Of a stretch of 64,000 bases of DNA, positions 1-11,900 are shown piece after piece. The notes beneath the pieces are model-generated. The model searched no databases and was not told where the DNA came from. It was given only the letters and a program-made list of their open reading frames with translations. This DNA comes from Glandiceps talaboti. Taxonomy: Eukaryota > Hemichordata > Enteropneusta > Spengelidae. The stretch is from positions 3,676,001 through 3,740,000 of the forward strand of contig NC_135561.1 of assembly GCF_964340395.1 (NCBI RefSeq), read 5' to 3'. Both the position numbers and the translations under genes were made by a program. The first letter of the stretch is position 1; every line of letters begins with the position of its first letter.

Positions 1-309
1 ACAAGAAAAAAAGTCTTTTCCTTTGGGACGGTTGGGGTATATACACTAATCATGCTCTCTAGATGGCACAGGAGCGGGGCATCATGGGAAAATAAACAAT
101 GTTAGGATCTTCGCACCTCCCAAGTTTAAAAATGTGCACATAATACTATTGAGGTCAGTCATTAGAACAAAAATAAATACAAATAATCACGTGATATAAT
201 ATATCAAATTACAGCCAAAAAACGATATTAGCCTATGAACTGATCAATGTCAAATAAATTGTCTCCAAAAATCCCAATCAATCACCAACACAAGTCATAG
301 TAGTAACAA
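1..309. other. AT-rich stretch without a recognised gene
   Basis: No open frame with family-like features, no repeat array and no convincing splice signals are seen here. It leads directly into the microsatellite that follows. Confidence 0.4.
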
Positions 310-575
<266 letters not shown>

Positions 576-1204
576 TAAATTCATGGTCCGAGAATTCACA
601 AAGTCCAAGTAATTTTGGGATTCAAAAACTCGTTCCAGTGTATAGCAGACCTCTCATATAAGTCAAATTTGTCAACTTTTATAACTGTGTTTTCAGAGAT
701 CTATCTAGAGGTCGTGCGATACAAGGTTGGTTTTCTGAGTCCCCTAAGGGATAAAGAAAAGCAGCGAAGATAAAAAAAATCTCACATTTGTGCCCCCTTT
801 TAAAAAATGTAACTTTGGCCAACACGTACTGAGACTGGCTTTTTTCATTTTTATTTAACCCCCAAATTAAGTCCTAACTATACATGCGTACATCACAGTG
901 TGAAATTAAAGTAAAATGACTGTTAGTCATAAGGACCACAAAAGCGGTTTGTCCTTTTGGGAAACAGTAGGTCCTTCCCCGATGGCATGACTCGTATTTA
1001 CAGCTAGCCCCCCATAAATGTGGAAGAAGTTTATGAATTATTATAATATAGCTTTCTATTTGAGAGTCCCAGTGACCAGCTTTTCATACTGACACACATA
1101 CCTGACCACAACGACTAAGGCAAAAAAAAAGCCGGAGTAATTTGACAGATTTTTCAGCACAAAGTTAGCACCCTAGCCTCTTTCACAATATCATGTACCA
1201 TGGA
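576..1204. other. Non-coding stretch, nothing recognised
   Basis: AT-rich sequence with short poly-A and poly-T runs. No gene, RNA or repeat family could be identified by eye. Confidence 0.4.
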
Positions 1205-1375
1205 GTCATGATTGTTGAACGGTTAGAGTGGCCGATTTGGAATCTGTAGGATCGAGCCCCTTCGCCACCGTTTGCTTCTGACTGGCTAAAGTCCTTGGGT
1301 AAGATTTGAATCACGATGGCGCCTCAGCCTTGAGGAACAGCGAAAACTGTCGCAGTAACCTTACAAAAACAAATG
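1205..1375 (+). mobile_element. tRNA-derived SINE fragment
   Basis: The head resembles a tRNA-type RNA polymerase III promoter: an A-box-like segment (GGTTAGAGTGGC, about 1220) and a B-box-like segment (GGATCGAGCCCC, about 1248) lie some 30 bp apart. A body follows with the words TCCTTGGGTAAGAT and CACGATGGCGCCTCAGCC, which resemble the conserved central part of many invertebrate tRNA-SINEs. The tRNA part does not fold cleanly into a mature tRNA, so it is called a SINE and not a tRNA gene. The ends are not precisely defined. Confidence 0.6.
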
Positions 1376-1789
1376 TATGCTTATATTTGATTTATGAGGG
1401 CGCTGTACAGGATTCCGTTTCAGACATGTGACTGGTCTATACGTGCACGTAGGTTGAATTTACAAGTATAACAATTCTCACTGCCAGTAATTATTATATA
1501 TGTATTGAATGACTCAAATAGCTGTATGAAAAGTTGTAGAAACAAGTGGTATTGTAAGACTTAATATTTCAGAATTTGCGACTGATGCTCAACGAGCTAT
1601 AACTACGTGAATATATCCCGGGGAATATATACCCGATAACTTAGGAAATCCGTGCACCACCATGCATACTCGCTCAGTATACCTAACGTTCGCAAAAGAG
1701 CTAGTGAAATGATTTTTGTATCAAAATGGTGTTCATTAGAGAATTGAATTTATTTCTCACAATGTTACAAGGAGCCAAGGAACTGTCGC
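1376..1789. other. Non-coding stretch after the SINE
   Basis: No gene seen. The last part runs into a tetranucleotide array preceded by a CAATAAATAAATAA segment, which could be the A-rich tail of a degraded retroelement, but nothing upstream supports that. Confidence 0.35.
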
Positions 1790-1859
1790 AATAAATAAAT
1801 AATAAATAAATAAATAAATAAATAAATAAATAGATAAATAAATAAATAAATAAATAATA

Positions 1860-1951
<92 letters not shown>

Positions 1952-1958
1952 AAAGAGA

Positions 1959-1993
<35 letters not shown>

Positions 1994-1995
1994 AC
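1790..1995. repeat. (AAAT)n - (GAT)n - (AAAT)n compound microsatellite
   Basis: An AAAT-type tetranucleotide block (about 1790-1856) is followed by about 31 GAT/ATG trinucleotides (about 1857-1950) and a second AAAT block (about 1957-1995). The symmetric ABA arrangement is visible directly. Poly-His, poly-Ile and poly-Ser open frames across it are artefacts. Confidence 0.95.
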
Positions 1996-2210
1996 AAATG
2001 AAAATAAGCATACACAAACCAACAAAATATGCATGAGTAAAGGAATGATATTTGAATTTTTAAAATCATTGATAACTATCTATATAATTATGTATGTACG
2101 GGCCTGTATACTATTGAAATACATATCTATATTTTATCAACAAAATTAGTGTTCTTTAATATCTTTATTACACTTATGTACCCATATATAACTGTCAATT
2201 ATCTATACAG

Positions 2211-2273
2211 TCGTAATAAAGTTATATCTAATCTAATCTAATGTAATCTAATCTAATTTAATCTAATCTATAC
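2211..2273 (+). repeat. AATAAAGT followed by (TCTAA)n, possible LINE 3' tail
   Basis: An AATAAAG segment near 2215 is followed by about nine imperfect TCTAA units. A poly(A)-signal-like segment followed by a short tandem tail is a common 3' end in CR1/L2/RTE-type LINEs. No coding part of a LINE was found upstream, so only the tail is claimed. Confidence 0.45.
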
Positions 2274-3104
2274 AGATGACTATTTACCAACCGACAATAA
2301 TATTACCAAATGAAAGCGCTCAACCTACCAATGAGATTACGACATAGACTTGACCCCTAGGTTTGTCATTATTATTCAACCTTTAATCTGCATTTGCACA
2401 ATTTTTATGATCAGGTTAAAATTGCGGCTTTTTACCATATTTACATATCAAGCAAATTGCGGAGATGATATGCGCATGCGATTTACGTCACATCATAGAC
2501 AATGGAGTCTCCCTTTCATCGTCTGTGGTCACATGTGTTAGACGATATGGGTATTCATGTAATAAATACCATAGTACGTCATCCAGCCAGCTGTGACCTC
2601 ATATACCCTCAGCAGGGGAACAACAGTGTCAAAAGTAAAGGTCAAAGGTCGCGTAACTGATATTTAAAGCCCAAGTGCTTCCTAGCTCAGACCACCTTCA
2701 AAGGAATGACTGGGGGTAGAGGCGACCGAGTGCCGAAAAACAGGTTAAAGTACGTGATACAGTACTTGTACACATATATACTGGTACTGGTAGCCAAGCA
2801 TTTGTAAACTCGATGTGCAACTAAACTACGTGTACTACGATCAGCTGCATTTTACCTGATATAGAAGAAACGTATATTGGTAAGTTCTAATCTGATAAAA
2901 ATGGTAGAGAAGCAAAATAACTATTTATTTGTTTCAGTTTCGCAGGGAAACTGAGCCTAGGAGTTCCCAGTATTGTAATAAAATTGTGACATTTGTGATG
3001 AAGAGTTCATTAATTAAAATATAAATGCAGAAGTAGATATAAATTGAATATATGCTATTTGTTCATATTTTGGTATGTTTTAGTGGCCGGTTCAGAAGGG
3101 CTAT
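2274..3104. other. Intergenic stretch, possible upstream region of the SLC20 gene
   Basis: No coding exon was recognised. A 5' untranslated exon of the downstream transporter could lie here, because the first coding exon begins with a 3' splice site, but no donor stands out well enough to call. Confidence 0.3.
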
Positions 3105-3716
3105 AGGCTGTCTGTCTGTCTATCTGTCTGTCTGTCTGTCTGTCTGTCTGCCTGCCGACCGTGTCTGACTGTCTCATAATGTATGTATGTATGTATGTAT
3201 GTATGTATGTATGTATGTATGTATGTATGTATGTATGTATGTATGTATGTATGTATGTATGTATGTATGTATGTATGTATGTATGTATGTATGTATGTAT
3301 GTATGTATGTGTGTGTATATGTGTATATGTGTGTGTATGTATGTATGTATGTATGTATGTATGTATGTATGTATGTATGTATGTATGTATGTATGTATGT
3401 GTGTGTATGTATGTATGTATGTATGTATGTATGTATGTATGTGTGTGTGTGTATGTATGTGTGTATGTATGTATGTATGTATGTATGTATGTATGTATGT
3501 ATGTATGTGTGTGTGTGTGTCTATGTATGTATGTATGTATGTATGTATGTATGTATGTATGTATGTATGTATGTATGTATGTATGTATGTATGTATGTAT
3601 GTATGTATGTATGTATGTATGTATGTATGTATGTATGTATGTATGTATGTATGTATGTATGTATGTATGTATGTATGTATGTATGTATGTATGTATGTAT
3701 GTATGTATGTATGTGT
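3105..3716. repeat. (CTGT)n then long (ATGT)n microsatellite
   Basis: About 11 CTGT units (3107-3151) are followed after a short interruption by about 530 bp of ATGT units, broken by GT-rich patches near 3310, 3400, 3443 and 3507. This is the longest tetranucleotide array in the window. The four long open frames over it are repeat artefacts. Confidence 0.97.
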
Positions 3717-4670
3717 GGATATGTGTGAAAGATTGTTGATATGCATATCACCAAAAAATTACAACTTTCATTAACTAGTTGACAGATGTATAAAACTAAA
3801 AGGAGATATCTTTGTATAATGAAAGCTTAGACATGAGTTGTGTATATGTATAACACTGTTGACACAATTTTAAACTGTTATATATTAATGAAAGAAAGGT
3901 GTGGTTATTTTTTCTTTGGCAAATAATTCAAATTTTCATTCCTTAAATGACAAAAGTAAATTTTTGCATATTTTAAACATCTTCTTGGTAAATTTCTTGT
4001 TGATGTAAACAGGATTTTATTTACTTTATTTCTGTATGTTATTTTTGTATGCTTTACCATGCTATGGCATGGAATGTTGTCATACAATAAAGATTAATTG
4101 ACAGATTGATATATGAATGTACTGACATGTGACTGACATGTGACTGACATGTGACTGTTCAACATTTCAACCACTTTAACAAAGCTGTCTCAACCTGTCA
4201 CACTTTGTGTTTGATCAGTGTGTATCATGTGTATACTGCATGTAATAGTTTAGTACCTGTATTATATTTATAGCAGACAATTTCGTGTACTTGTCTCAGC
4301 TTGTCAAAGAAAGGAGAATATGAGGACTGACATTTCTCTCTTTTATGTTTTTCTGTCTGTATCATAACCATTATTAGTATGCAATAATCATTAAATAAAA
4401 TTAAAACACCCTTACTTTTGGGCCAGTAGAATATTATACTTTGGAACAGTAAATTAAAAATGAATGTGACATTTCAATCTATCTACTGCAGACATTTCAT
4501 GATCAAGATCTATAGATGCATGATCAAAGTGACTCCTTAGGTTCTTTTATTATTTTGAAAGGATAGCAACAAGCTAAACATATGGTAAAGTTTGGGGGGA
4601 TTTTGAGGGAAATTGGTTGTCATTCTAAAGTGATAATGCATAAAACGTGTTCTTTATATCTGTTTTGCAG
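3717..4670. other. Non-coding stretch upstream of the first SLC20 coding exon
   Basis: No coding sequence was recognised. A small tandem repeat with the 12-bp unit TGACATGTGACT occurs about three times at 4120-4157. The end of the segment is a good polypyrimidine/AG acceptor (TCTGTTTTGCAG, ending at 4670), so this is at least partly intron. Confidence 0.5.
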
Positions 4671-5019
4671 CCAACATGGATGCTGTAATGTCAGAATACA
4701 TGTGGATGGTCATCGTGGGATTCATCATAGCATTTCTATTAGCATTTGCAATTGGTGCTAATGATGTTGCCAATTCATTTGCCACTTCTGTTGGGGCCAA
4801 AGTTCTGACACTTCGAGGAGCTTGTATCTTAGCAACTATTTTTGAGACGTCAGGTGCTGTTTTTCTAGGAGCAAAGGTTTCTTCTACAATTCGAGATGGC
4901 ATTTTCAATGTTACTCTGTATGAAGGTCGGGAGGAGGTACTGATGTTGGGAGAAGTCAGTGCTCTTACAGGTCTGTATATAAATCCATTACATGTTTTAT
5001 TATGTTCTGTCTGTTTGTT

Positions 5020-5087
<68 letters not shown>

Positions 5088-5385
5088 GGTCTGTCTGTCT
5101 GTCTATGTATGTATGTATGTATGTATGTATGTATGTATGTATGTATGTCTGTCTGTCTGTCTGTCTGTGTCTGTGTCTGTCTGTCTGTCTGCCTGCCTGG
5201 CTATGTATGTATGTATGTATGTATGTATGTATGTATGTATGTATGTATGTATGTATGTATGTATGTATGTATGTATGTATGTATGTATGTATGTATGTAT
5301 GTATGTATGTATGTATGTATGTATGTATGTATGTATGTATGTATGTATGTATGTATGTGTGCATAAGTATGTATGTATGTATGCA

Positions 5386-5420
<35 letters not shown>

Positions 5421-5806
5421 ATGTATGTATGTATGTATGTGTGTGTGTATGTATTTATGTGTGTGTATTAATCTGTACTGTTTTTTCATCTTCAGATACT
5501 TTCACAAATGTTAACAGTTGTAGAGAAAAAATATAAAAAGTTTTAAATGCTTTCTGAAATTTTTCTCTTTTCCAGGAAGTTTAGTTTGGTTGTCTGTGGC
5601 TACATTTCTCAAGTTACCAGTGTCAACAACTCACAGTATTGTAGGGGCAATGGTTGGTTTTCATTTGGTTGTATTTGGTACAGAGGGCCTTAACTGGAGA
5701 CAGTTGCTGCTTATTGGTAACTTATAAATTATCTCTTTGCAATATATCTAAAAATGCATGTCCCAATGTAGAGGTGGTTTGAAAGTTATTTGTCTGTCTG
5801 TCTGTA

Positions 5807-5877
<71 letters not shown>

Positions 5878-5920
5878 ATATCTATCTATCTATCTACATA
5901 TATATCTACATATATGTATG

Positions 5921-5960
<40 letters not shown>

Positions 5961-8900
5961 ATGAAATGAAATTAAGGAAAGAAAAATTGTATTCCCTGAA
6001 TATTAGCCAAAATGCTTTCACCAGGTAAATTCCATGTTTTGTCCTGGTGTGTATCTTTCTATTCCTTGACAGGCCAACTCATTAACCTTTAGCCTTTCAT
6101 TTAAGGATCCAATGGATTCACAGGGACCCTGCCTATAGGGGTGAGATATATATAAAATATGACATAAATACCATATGCTGTGCGACCTTTGCGAAGTATT
6201 ATTGTGTGGTTGTAGATTAAGTATAGTAAGATGTATTATGACATAGATAAACAAAGTTGTTCCATATAAATCATATGATATATATGTGTGTTATATATAA
6301 TAAATGTATTGTGAGAATACTAGCTTTTTAAATCCAGATTTTTAAATTATTCATTCCAGTTGATTTGAAATTATGTAAAAACAAATGACATCTGTTGCAT
6401 GTCTTTAAAAAAAACCTCATAATTATACAAAAGTATAGGTACATCATATGTTTTAGAATGAGTTGGACATTTGCAAGGTATCTAAATCAACTCTGAGTCT
6501 CTGTGATGAAGCCCCTTAGGTCACTTATGTTTCTATAGGTTGACTCACAGGACAGAGTAATAATTTAACAAATTAATGAAAAAATTGAATATATATGGTA
6601 ATGAAGCTCAAAAAGGAATGAATAAAAATAACAACATATTTGTAAATAAAGCATAAATTGATCATCACCCAGGGACCACTTTTGATCTAGTGTCTTGGAC
6701 GGTTCTGTAAAAGAGGCTGTGGTTTACAACGATGGTAAGATGGTGAAAGACTCTGAAGTACTCTATAGTACTTTTAATGATGATGCTTCTCAAATTGGTG
6801 CTTGTAACATGATATTTTATCATAGGGGAAATGTTGGATGACTTTTATTTTGAGGATAATATTTGAAAACTATTCTATCAACAGTGTTATCATGGTTCAC
6901 ATCCCCTGCATTATCTGGAGTTATTTCTTGTGTAATATTTGTCATCATAAGATGGAGTATTCTAAATAAGGTAAGACTACATTTACTCCCCAGCAGGATA
7001 TGGCATGTATGTCATTTTTAGACTCTGTATGGAATCTCTTAACAGATGAATTTCATATGTATTGTTTATTTTCAGTCACAAGATAAACATGTAGTGCTAG
7101 TCTGTATAGATACGCCATGACAGTGCGCCCTCACATATCGGTCAACCCTTAGGTAGCAGGCAGGTGAGGGTGAAGTGATACAACATATCTTACAGTCTAT
7201 GAATTTGCAAGAATGAATGTTCATAGACTCTGGGTTCATAGCTACAAGTAAAAATTTCAACTCACAGTCAAAAAATTTCTTGGAAGTGAATCCCAGATTT
7301 TCAATGATGTCTCATCAACATCTTTTGGGATGTTGCTTATCACATAGAGTTATAGAAACCAAGTCATTAAAGCCTGATACCCTGTGTATAGGGTGTAATT
7401 ACATAGAGTTACAGAAACCAAGTCATTAAAGCCTGATACCCTATATATAGGGTGTAATTACATAGAGTTATAGAAACCAAGTCATTAAAGCCTGATACCC
7501 TATATATAGGGTGAATTACATAGAGTTACAGAAACCAAGTCACTAAAGCCATTAAAGGTCGAATACTTGACTGTAACTATCAATATTTCTGCAATGTGGA
7601 GTATGTGCAAAGTCAATCCAACCTTCTCAGATATCATTATTCTTGATATTATACTTTGAAATGCAGCCATGAGTCAAGGCTTACAGTTCAACATTTTCAC
7701 AAGTCAGAGAATGTTAGCATCCTCCTGGGTGAAAGTGAAAGATTTTATTTCTAAAAATTGTGATACATTGTAATTGTAATTGCTCATCAATATACTGTAA
7801 ACCTGGAAATATTTGTTGAAGACTTATTTTTTGCTTATTTCGCTTGAATTTGAAAACATTTTTTAAAAAATGTTATTATATTCCTGATTTTATGTTCAAT
7901 ATATTTATGTCTACTCAGGATGATGTCACTAAACCAGGTCTTATATCATTACCAATATTTTATGCGCTGACAATTGCTGTCAATTCATTCTCTATATTTT
8001 ATGATGGCCCTGCAAGTGAGTACTATATTTTATGATGGCCCTGAATGTGAGTATTATATAAGTCAATTCAGTCTCTCTTATTTTATGATGGCCCTGAATG
8101 TGAGTATTATATTTTATGATGGCCCTGAATGTGAGTATTATATAAGTCAATTCAGTCTGTTATTTTATGATGGCCCTTAATGTGAGTATTATATTTTATG
8201 ATGGCCCTGAATGTGAGTATTATATAAGTCAATTCAGTCTGTTATTTTATGATGGCCCTGAATGTGAGTATTATATTTTATGATGGCCCTGAATGTGAGT
8301 ATTATACTTATGATTACTAATTGCCATAGTTCCAAATTTGTGATAATAAATCCAACATCGACCATACTCATCGCAACTGCACACTTGGGCTGAATTATTT
8401 GTGCCATAAATATATTATAACTGTACTACTTCTCAGCTATTGCTAATTATCACTGATAGGTGAGAAAAACAGTTGTTTGACATAGCTGTGGTCCTGAATA
8501 ATAGAATGATCCTCACCAAATGTTCATGACACCGCTGATAAGATTCAAACATTTTAGCTTTTAAGTGTTGCCAGTGTAAATGAGCAAGAGATGTCATAAA
8601 ATATAACGAATCCAAAATTATTACTGCAATCCTCAGCACTCATGACCTTGGCTATAGCATCTTTAAAATGAATCGTAAATTGCATAACTCCTAATAATCA
8701 ATGAATTGTGTGCTGCACAGCATCATTGGTGCCAGTTTCTAAACTGACATTGATGTTTTTTCTTCCAGTTTTTGGGTTTGATAAGATTCCACTATATGGT
8801 ACATTTATACTCAGTTTTGGTGCTGGCATAGTAGTAGCCATATTAGTACAAATATTTGTGGTGCCTTGGATGAGACGAAAAATTGCACGTAAGTTACCAA

Positions 8901-11900
8901 TCATGAATTTTTTTTATTTGAAGGCAATAAACTTCATTACCCTGCTTGAGGGAAAGACATCATATGTACCTACTCACTTTCATTCATTTATGCCTTTTGA
9001 CTTAATCAGGTGGAATGACATGAAAAGATGGATTATAACATTGCTTTATTACCTTACAACATGCTATGGACAGCATGGTATATAGTAAATACATAAACAA
9101 AATGTCACATTACAGTACAACATGCTATGGACAGCATGGTATAGTAAATACATAGACAAAATGTCACATTACAGTACAACATACTATGGACAGCATGGTA
9201 TAGTAAATACATAAACAAAATGTCACATTACAGTACAACATGCTATGGACAGCATGGTATAGTAAATACATAAACAAAATGTCACATTACAGTACAACAT
9301 GCTATGGACAGCATGGTATAGTAAATACAGACAAAATGTCACATTACAACACTCATAATGTAGCTACTGACGAGATCTGCCTGGATTTATACATATCAAA
9401 TCTGTCTTGATTTACATGTATCAGATGCCTTTGTATCAGACCCATCTCGATTTACATGTACGTACGTTTATTTATTTATTTATTTATTATTTGAAAGTGG
9501 TCAAAGGTTTAGTCACCACTCATTTGATAGTGTCAGAGTCTCAGTCAGTCAGAGATTTAAATTTACAATAAGTTGTTTTTCCATAAACAGGAGAATGCAA
9601 TGGTTATCAAAATATTGACACAGACAATCAAGATGAGACACTGGGCCTGACATCCAGTGAGAAATCAGAGACAAGTACAGGTATGGAACTACTAAGTAAC
9701 CACCAAAGACCATAAAGTTACAGACTGTGTCCCTTTAAACAAAAGTAACCACCAAAGACCATAAAGTTACAGACTGTGGTCCTTTAAACAAAAGTAACCA
9801 TCAAAGACCATAAAGGTACAGACTGTGTCCCTTTAAACACAAGTAACCACCAAAGACCATAAAGTTACAGACTGTGTCCCTTTAAACAACAGTAACCACC
9901 AAAGACCATAAAGTTACAGACTGTGTCCTTTTTAATAACTTGTATTTGATATAAGTGAAAGGAGGAGTTTTTGATTGCCTTGCACTGTTGTCATGGTTTT
10001 GTACATCTACATGGTTACAGCAGTACTAACATTTATCATCTACACCCATAGACAATAAACAATATGGTACAGTATCAAGTGGAGATCAACAAATCAGTGG
10101 TAATGCAGTGTTATCAACCAATGAACAGAAACATAAACAACCTATCTCTGGTAAGTATAAAATCCCAAGTTAGTACATTTGTATTCCAATTTTTTTAGTT
10201 ACCATGGTGACTATGTTCAATTGATATCATTATAATGTAATATTAGTGGTCATTATAGAATTCATTTGATACACACATTTGTTTCATGTGCTCTGTCTGA
10301 ATATGTGTAATGAATGCTGCCCTCTACGACAGTGTCACTACAGCAAAGCAACTCTTGTTTTTTCATAAGTGATATTCATTTATAAGTTAAAGTATCAATA
10401 TGTAAATATACCACTCATTATCATTTCTAGATAGTAATATAAAGGATTCAGATGAGATAGAACAAAGTTATGAAGATGACAAAAAAACAGATGGACCAGA
10501 AAATGAAGACCAACCAAAGGAAGGAGAACAAGAGGATACAAAGAAAGATCGAGGAGAAACACATGACCGTCCAGAAGCAGCCATTTTGTTCCGCTTTTTA
10601 CAAATTTTAACTGCATGCTTTGGAGCTTTTGCACATGGTGGTAATGATGTGAGGTAAGAACTACCAAACAACCAATTATCATGATGTCATTGACAGGTTG
10701 CCCCACTGTCACTAATGTCATCATTAGGACTGTAGCAGCCATTTTCTTCACAGAAAAATGTTTAGATGTATATTTAAATGATGTGATGGTGTATACTGCA
10801 TGTTGCAAGTGAGCTAGAACACTATAACCCAAACATTTCATTAAGCATTTCAGAATATAGCGGTTTCACTAGAAATAATAATCTTTGAACAAAAAATACT
10901 GGAGAGAGACAAGTTATATTGAAATGTGGAACAAAAAATATTTACTTTTTGATACATACAGGTACCCTTGTCTTTAGCTGTAGAGTGATATATTAGCTAA
11001 TGTTTGGATATCTCATATAGTCAACACGTTTGTTAATTTTTATGACCAAAGTTACATCATGCATTCCTGCCATAGCACTGCAGGACTCTGTCTGCATACC
11101 TGTTCACTCATGTCTGCATTAATTACAGCAATGCCATTGGTCCTGTCACAGCACTGTGGTTTATTTACCGAGATGGTACAGTGAGTCAAGAAGTAGCTAC
11201 TCCAATATGGTTATTATTTTATGGTGGTGTGGGTATATCTATTGGTTTGTGGATTTGGGGATGGAGAGTTATCAAGACAGTAGGAGAAGATCTAACAGTT
11301 GTAACACCTTCAAGGTTAGTGGCTAATAATAATCTAAACTTCATTAATCCAAATTAAATTCAAAAAGTCAAATAAATAATAAAATCTATCTGGAATGAAT
11401 TAATAAATATTCATGTATAATATTCATTATTACATATGTACCAGAGATTAATTGCAACATTGCGCATGCATACTAGTGGTATTTGCACTGCAATGCAATA
11501 CCGCAAACATTATTGCATACCTGCATGCAAATAATATGTAAATGAGGATGTTACACAGTATCATTTGTACAGAAATTTTCTATTTTGGATCAACATATTG
11601 TAATAACAACAGAACCGCATACCATGTGAATTCCAGTGTGGGTACTCAGGGGTATTTGCACTCATGCACTTTTACTTGCTATGCTCACGAAAGTACGGAG
11701 ACAGAGAACAGAACAAGCACTTGTGCAAATACCCCGATTACACCACACTTGCACTTCTGCATGTCATGGGGTACTGTCATATTGTAATTATGTCATTGAC
11801 ATAACTTGCATCAGTGTACGCAAATTGTACAATATCACACATATTGCACACCATTTTGCAAATGATATGTGGTCATTCCATGGACATAAAATGAAGTGAA

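Noticed and set aside
1210-1285. tRNA gene
   Set aside because: Box-like segments are present, but no four-arm fold with a paired acceptor stem was found, and a SINE body follows.
1701-2069. Poly-His/poly-Ile/poly-Ser ORFs
   Set aside because: Translation of a GAT trinucleotide array with tetranucleotide flanks.
3161-3774. Four long Cys/Val/Met/Tyr- or His/Thr/Ile-rich ORFs
   Set aside because: They are translations of the ATGT microsatellite in several frames and on both strands. A repeat whose unit length is not a multiple of three, with no stop word, is open by necessity.
4676-5536. 286-codon ORF reading from SLC20 exon 1 into the microsatellite
   Set aside because: The family homology ends exactly at a GT donor (4971), and the continuation is repeat. 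Splicing to 5576 restores the family sequence.
7343-9932. CRISPR-like arrays
   Set aside because: The tandem units are contiguous with no unique spacers, and the DNA is eukaryotic. These are minisatellites.
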